Positions 5,175 through 8,878 of a stretch of DNA of 8,878 nt are shown here, piece after piece. The stretch comes from Vampirovibrionales bacterium. GTDB lineage: Bacteria; Cyanobacteriota; Vampirovibrionia; Vampirovibrionales; JAGQHJ01. Position 1 is the first letter of the stretch, and every line of letters begins with the position of its first letter. Location of the stretch: positions 1 to 8,878 of the forward strand of contig JANWKX010000042.1 in assembly GCA_025451145.1 (NCBI GenBank). The letters run 5' to 3'. Position numbers and translations under genes: made by a program. The notes under the pieces were generated by a model that was given only the letters and a program-made list of their open reading frames with translations, was not told where the DNA came from and searched no databases.

Positions 5175-7847
5175 TTAATCATAGCCATATTTTCGGATAA
5201 ACCAGGTTTTGACCAGTTGGACCAGGATGCAGTAGCTGATTAATATTAAAGTCAGCCAGAGAAAATAACTATGGGGCAAATGCCTCAACCCGATCACGTG
5301 ACCCAGGGGAGAAAAGGGCAAGAAGATGCCGATTGATAAAATAAGCGTTGTTAGAGCCGTTAATGGCCATGCGGCCCAACTTTGAATGAAAGGAATTTTG
5401 GCCGTTCTCAACATATGAATAATAATGGTTTGGGATAATAACCCTTCCACGAACCAGCCGGACTGAAAGAGCGACTGGGTCGCAATAGAATTGGCCCCGT
5501 ACACAAACCACATCAAGGCAAAGGTCACATAATCAAAAATAGAGCTGATGGGCCCAAAGCAAATCATATACCGCCGGATATTGCGAATTTCCCATTTTCG
5601 GGGCTGGGTCAGGTATTCCGGATCAACGGTATCCAGAGGGATGCCGGTTTGAGAAAAGTCATACAACAGGTTTTGAGTCAAAATTTGTATCGGCTGCATC
5701 GGTAGAAAGGGCAGAATGGCGCTTGCGCCCACCACACTAAAAACATTCCCGAAGTTGGAGCTGGTGGTCATCCGAATATATTTCATAATATTGCCAAACA
5801 CCATGCGGCCTTCCAAAACCCCTTCCTCAAGGAGCATCAGGCTTTTTTCCAGCAAAATAATATCAGCGGATTCCTTGGCAATATCCACGGCATCATCGAC
5901 TGAAATCCCCACATCCGCAGCTTTTAACGCTGAGGCGTCATTAATCCCATCCCCTAAAAACCCCACGACATGACCTTTTTGGCTAATGGCCCGAACAATG
6001 CGATCCTTGTTCTGAGGGGTCAGCTTCGCGAAGACATTCGCCTTATCCGTGGCCTCCATCAACGCTTTATCATCCATGGCCACAATGTCAGCGCCCAACA
6101 AAATCCGGTTTTGGATGGGCAATCGCACATCCTTGCAAATTTTCCGGGTCACCAGTTCATTATCTCCAGTCAGGATTTTGACATGCACCCCATGCCGTTC
6201 CAAAGCCGCCAACGCAGCAATTGCCGTTTCTTTGGGCGGATCCAAAAAGGACACATAGCCTAATAAAATCAAATCGGACTCATCCGTCACTGAAAAATGC
6301 GTTTTATCCATGGGCTCCTCTTTATAAGCAACGGCAATGACCCGGAATCCATCTTCATTTAAATCCCTTGTCACGGGTAACAATTGTGCTTTAAGGGTGT
6401 TATCCACAGGAACAAGCTGTCCCCCGGGCTCTTCTGCCTGGGTGCAAACCTGCAAAATCTCCTCGACCGCCCCTTTGCAAATGAGCAGATGGGTTTGATG
6501 GTCCTTTTCGAGAATGACCGACATCCGGCGGCGCGTGAAATCAAATGGAATTTCATCGATTTTCCGGCATTCAATCTGAATTTTCAGTCCACCGGCTTCT
6601 TCCACGTGCCTCAAGATGGCATCATCCAACAGATTTTTTAACCCGGTTTGATTCGCACTATTCAAATAAGCATATTCAATGGTTTTTTCACATTCCTTGC
6701 CGGTAATATCCAAGGATTGCTCAAGAATAATTCTGTTTTGGGTTAAGGTACCCGTTTTATCCGTGCAAAGAATGTCCATCGCGCCAAAGTTTTGAATGGC
6801 ATTCAACCGCTTTACGATGACCTTTTTTTTGGACATGGCGATTGCCCCTTTGGCCAAGTTGGTTGTCACGATCATGGGGAGTAATTCAGGGGTTAAGCCG
6901 ACGGCAACGGCCAAAGCAAACAAAAACGCTTCTGCCCAGTTGCCTTTCGACACACCATTGATGAGAAAAATAATGGAGACCATTACCACAATAAATTTGA
7001 CCAGGAGTATGCTCAGGGCATTAATCCCTCGATCAAAGCTGGTAGGCCCCTTTTGCTCAATAATGGTCTTTGCAATCGATCCAAAATACGTCGTTTGACC
7101 CGTCAAAACCACCACGCCAAGGGCGGTGCCACTCACCACATTGGTGCCCATAAAGCAGATATTGGGAAGCTCAATTGGATTGGCAGGCAGTTTCTGCACC
7201 GTCTGAGCAGATTTTTCAACAGGCATGGATTCACCCGTGAGTGCCGCTTCAGCAATCATCAAATCCTTGGCCGTCACCAAGCGCATATCTGCAGGCACCA
7301 TATCGCCTGAAGAGAGGTGCACAATATCGCCTGGAACCAGGCAGCTCATCGCCACTTCTTCTCGTACAGACTTGCCTGCTTGCGGCTTATCTGACGGTTT
7401 ATCCGTATCCGGGATCCGCAACACGGTTGCGGTGGTCTTGACCAAGGATTTCAGCTTTTCGGCAGCCTGGCTGGAACGGTGTTCCTGTACAAACCGGAGA
7501 AAAACACTGAGAAGCACCATAAACGAAATAATGATGGTGGCATCAATGCTGCCAGTCAAATAAGAGACAAGGGCCACGGTCATCAAGAGCAAGTTAAACG
7601 GGGTTTTAAAATTCAAGAGCAGTGAAATATACCACGGTCTTGGTTTTTCCTGGGCCAGTTCGTTCAATCCATATTTTTTAAGACGGGCCTTGGCCTCGCA
7701 TTCTGCCAGGCCATCAGGACTGCTATTCAAAGTCTTTAACACCGTATCGACATCCTGAGTGGCCACTTGCGCCAACTGACCTAATGCCTCAACACGGTTA
7801 GAAGACTCCTTTTGAACCGGATTACGAGCGCGTTTGCCAAGCCGCAT
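5175..7847 (-). CDS. mgtA: Magnesium-transporting P-type ATPase (MgtA type, P3B)
   Basis: An 890-aa inner-membrane ATPase that imports Mg2+ using ATP hydrolysis. All catalytic motifs are present in order: the cation-ATPase N-terminal domain (about 30-75); TGES (204-207) in the actuator domain; the membrane motif LTPELLP (318-324); the phosphorylation site DKTGTLT, with D363 as the phosphorylated Asp; KGA (458-460) in the nucleotide-binding domain; TGDN (560-563); and GDGIND (632-637). Family-specific signatures are NQTGLKN (399-405), SNFGN (697-701) and QNLLYDFSQ (725-733). The length is normal and the C-terminal membrane helices are complete. The ATG at 7847 has an AAGG about nine bases upstream. 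A terminator and a structured leader-like region lie upstream. No clear terminator follows the gene. Codon use looks like its neighbours. Confidence 0.96.
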   Translation of the reverse strand: MRLGKRARNPVQKESSNRVEALGQLAQVATQDVDTVLKTLNSSPDGLAECEAKARLKKYGLNELAQEKPRPWYISLLLNFKTPFNLLLMTVALVSYLTGSIDATIIISFMVLLSVFLRFVQEHRSSQAAEKLKSLVKTTATVLRIPDTDKPSDKPQAGKSVREEVAMSCLVPGDIVHLSSGDMVPADMRLVTAKDLMIAEAALTGESMPVEKSAQTVQKLPANPIELPNICFMGTNVVSGTALGVVVLTGQTTYFGSIAKTIIEQKGPTSFDRGINALSILLVKFIVVMVSIIFLINGVSKGNWAEAFLFALAVAVGLTPELLPMIVTTNLAKGAIAMSKKKVIVKRLNAIQNFGAMDILCTDKTGTLTQNRIILEQSLDITGKECEKTIEYAYLNSANQTGLKNLLDDAILRHVEEAGGLKIQIECRKIDEIPFDFTRRRMSVILEKDHQTHLLICKGAVEEILQVCTQAEEPGGQLVPVDNTLKAQLLPVTRDLNEDGFRVIAVAYKEEPMDKTHFSVTDESDLILLGYVSFLDPPKETAIAALAALERHGVHVKILTGDNELVTRKICKDVRLPIQNRILLGADIVAMDDKALMEATDKANVFAKLTPQNKDRIVRAISQKGHVVGFLGDGINDASALKAADVGISVDDAVDIAKESADIILLEKSLMLLEEGVLEGRMVFGNIMKYIRMTTSSNFGNVFSVVGASAILPFLPMQPIQILTQNLLYDFSQTGIPLDTVDPEYLTQPRKWEIRNIRRYMICFGPISSIFDYVTFALMWFVYGANSIATQSLFQSGWFVEGLLSQTIIIHMLRTAKIPFIQSWAAWPLTALTTLILSIGIFLPFSPLGHVIGLRHLPHSYFLWLTLILISYCILVQLVKTWFIRKYGYD

Positions 7848-7997
7848 ATTGGCTTACCTTCTTAAATTCCCGTTGCTGCTTGAAGTTTCAAGAGGAATGA
7901 CATGAATGCTAATCGGAAAACGAACACAGGGCATCCTTCATCGGACTAATCACAGGGGTAATCAGACAGGCGCTCATTCGATTCTTAAAATCCAGGC

Positions 7998-8027
7998 AAA
8001 AAAAAGGCTGCCAAACGGCAGCTTTTT
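7998..8027 (-). terminator. Intrinsic terminator between purK and mgtA
   Basis: On the minus strand the stem GCTGCC-GTTT-GGCAGC (8022-8007) is preceded by five A's and followed by one C and eight T's (8005-7998), a textbook rho-independent terminator. It lies 243 bases after the purK stop and about 150 bases before the mgtA start. It either ends purK transcription or acts as an attenuator in an mgtA leader. The plus-strand reading has only five T's. Confidence 0.85.
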
Positions 8028-8090
8028 GGAAGGAAACGAGGGAGCACCCCTTGCAAACGAGCGTATCTTTTATTATTCAACACCTTAAAC

Positions 8091-8142
8091 AGAGATAAAA
8101 TATTCCCCAACCATCTAATCTTGGTGGGAGTGATTTATCTCT
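8091..8142. repeat. Two-tier stem-loop upstream of mgtA
   Basis: Perfect 9-bp outer arms AGAGATAAA (8091-8099) and TTTATCTCT (8134-8142) enclose an inner stem. The inner stem has arms 8106-8113 and 8122-8128, seven pairs with one bulged A, and an 8-base loop. The two tiers are separated by an internal loop. It lies about 65 bases upstream of the terminator in the minus-strand transcript, as an aptamer-like domain would. Confidence 0.6.
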
Positions 8143-8179
8143 GATGACCCGATCAAGACAAATTGATATTGGGGACTTT

Positions 8180-8199
8180 CCCTCCCCAAACCCCACCCC
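8180..8199 (-). other. Putative G-quadruplex motif
   Basis: On the minus strand four G-tracts (4, 4, 4 and 3 G's) are separated by loops of one, three and one bases, meeting the canonical G-quadruplex pattern. It falls in the sense strand of any transcript running from purK toward mgtA. Folding is predicted from the pattern only. Confidence 0.6.
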
Positions 8200-8209
8200 T
8201 TGGGATTTT

Positions 8210-8224
8210 GGGGCCTGCGGCCCC
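8210..8224. repeat. GC hairpin GGGGCC-TGC-GGCCCC
   Basis: A perfect 6-bp all-GC stem with a 3-base loop sits 11 bases from the G-quadruplex motif, on the purK side. No T-run follows on the minus strand (AAAATCCC follows), so it is not an intrinsic terminator. Confidence 0.5.
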
Positions 8225-8269
8225 ACTCCCCGCAATACCAGTGGCGGCCTTGTTCAAGTAATCTGGGAT

Positions 8270-8878
8270 TTATCTGTTGCAAAGGCTCTCTTTTAAAGGC
8301 TGCATGAGACTGGAGCGTGCTTTTTTCACCAGGGCTTCCGGCGATTGACCATCAACCCCCAGTGCCGTCAGGTGCCCCATCTTCCGGCCTAGGCGGGCCT
8401 CGGTTTTCCCATAGAGATGAAGCTTAACGGTGGGATAATCCAGCAATTGAACCCAGTCTGGCTCACCATTTTCCCACAGATCCCCCAGCAGATTGGCCAT
8501 GGCGGCAGGATAGGTTTGCGTTGTCGCCCCCAGAGGCAAACCGCATAAGGCCCTAACCTGCTGTTCAAACTGGCTTGTAATGGCGGCATCGAGGGTCCAA
8601 TGGCCTGAGTTATGGGGCCTTGGCGCGATTTCATTAATTAAAAGCTGCCCTGACCGGGTGAGGAAAAACTCGACACAGAGCACCCCCACCATGTTTAACT
8701 GGGCCATGAGGTCCCGTGTAATAGCGATAGCCTCCTGCTGAATATCAGGCTCAATCCCTGCCGGAATCATAGAAACATCCAAAATATGACGATGATGCTG
8801 ATTTTCAGCCACAGCGTAATGCACAAACTCGCCGTGAATGCTTCTCACCCCGATGACGGAAAGTTCCTTCTCAAAATC
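8270..8878 (-). CDS. purK: 5-(carboxyamino)imidazole ribonucleotide synthase (PurK), N-terminal part outside the window
   Basis: PurK is an ATP-grasp enzyme that makes N5-CAIR from AIR, bicarbonate and ATP in purine synthesis; PurE then rearranges the product. The 202 visible codons are open to the window edge and start inside the ATP-grasp domain with FEKELSVI. VGVLCVEFF, with a metal/ATP Glu, and the signature NEIAPRPHNSGH (visible residues about 82-93) follow, then SQFEQQVRALCGLPLG and the C-terminal domain. About 150 residues should lie beyond base 8878. The GTG at 8848-8846 is internal, not the start. No purE is visible; the next gene downstream is mgtA, separated by a terminator. Confidence 0.95.
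   Translation of the reverse strand, partial: DFEKELSVIGVRSIHGEFVHYAVAENQHHRHILDVSMIPAGIEPDIQQEAIAITRDLMAQLNMVGVLCVEFFLTRSGQLLINEIAPRPHNSGHWTLDAAITSQFEQQVRALCGLPLGATTQTYPAAMANLLGDLWENGEPDWVQLLDYPTVKLHLYGKTEARLGRKMGHLTALGVDGQSPEALVKKARSSLMQPLKESLCNR

Larger units (their letters stand above)
7848..8269. other. Structured 422-bp gap between purK and mgtA
   Basis: Read on the minus strand from purK to mgtA, it holds a G-rich stretch (hairpin plus four-tract G-quadruplex motif), a 52-base two-tier stem-loop, an intrinsic terminator, and then about 150 bases before the mgtA ATG. No protein frame here looks real. The layout could be a purK 3' tail followed by an mgtA promoter, or an mgtA leader with a conditional terminator. 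I did not find M-box (ykoK) consensus blocks or a convincing promoter. Confidence 0.55.

Noticed and set aside
5269..7563. Several 60-110 codon frames on both strands inside the mgtA region
   Set aside because: They are shadows of the full-length ATPase frame, with no ribosome sites or recognisable domains.
8034..8062. AAACGAG occurring twice as a direct repeat beside the terminator
   Set aside because: A seven-base repeat with two copies is too short to separate from chance in this region.
7953..8064. AGGGGT/ACCCCT and CGCTC/GAGCG pairings around the terminator as an antiterminator
   Set aside because: The arms are not nested and would need a pseudoknot; five- and six-base matches at this distance are easily chance.
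7848..8269. M-box (ykoK) magnesium riboswitch or TPP riboswitch upstream of mgtA
   Set aside because: I looked for the conserved blocks of both and found none; only general secondary structure and a terminator are present.

Overview
The window is bacterial chromosomal DNA of moderate GC with densely packed, mostly minus-strand genes. Both ends hold nucleotide-metabolism genes that run off the window: upp (uracil salvage) on the left and purK (purine synthesis) on the right. Between them lie housekeeping-type genes and an accessory block. I cannot assign a species. Two neighbouring proteins carry a short N-terminal xFSG motif that reminds me of proteins from Vampirovibrionia/Melainabacteria-type genomes, but this is an impression only.

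Layout. 1-637 (-): upp, lacking only its last few codons. 751-1659 (+): a 302-aa protein with an HEAGH zinc-protease motif, divergent from upp. 1652-2581 (-): a protein with the fold and length of UvsE/UVDE (UV damage endonuclease) in which most metal-ligand positions are replaced; its 3' end overlaps the HEAGH gene by 8 bp, tail to tail. 2582-3109: about 530 bp without a convincing gene but with several dyads and strong hairpins. 3110-4093 (-): a membrane-anchored caspase-like (peptidase C14) protein with its His/Cys dyad, stopping ten residues after the Cys. 4276-4995 (-): a divergent macro-domain (ADP-ribose-binding fold) protein. 5175-7847 (-): a full-length MgtA-type magnesium P-type ATPase. 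7848-8269: about 420 bp of structured, G-rich intergenic DNA with a clear intrinsic terminator. 8270-8878 (-): the C-terminal part of purK.

How the genes may work together. The caspase-like and macro-domain genes each have their own promoter, and the two promoters match at 24 of 30 positions without a gap, with the same 16-bp spacer. Their products also share the xFSG motif. They therefore look like members of one regulon with shared localisation or processing. The caspase-like protease, the ADP-ribose-fold protein, the degenerate UvsE and the HEAGH protease form the accessory part of the window; a stress, defence or interaction role is inference. I saw no tRNA, rRNA, CRISPR array, insertion sequence or transposase.
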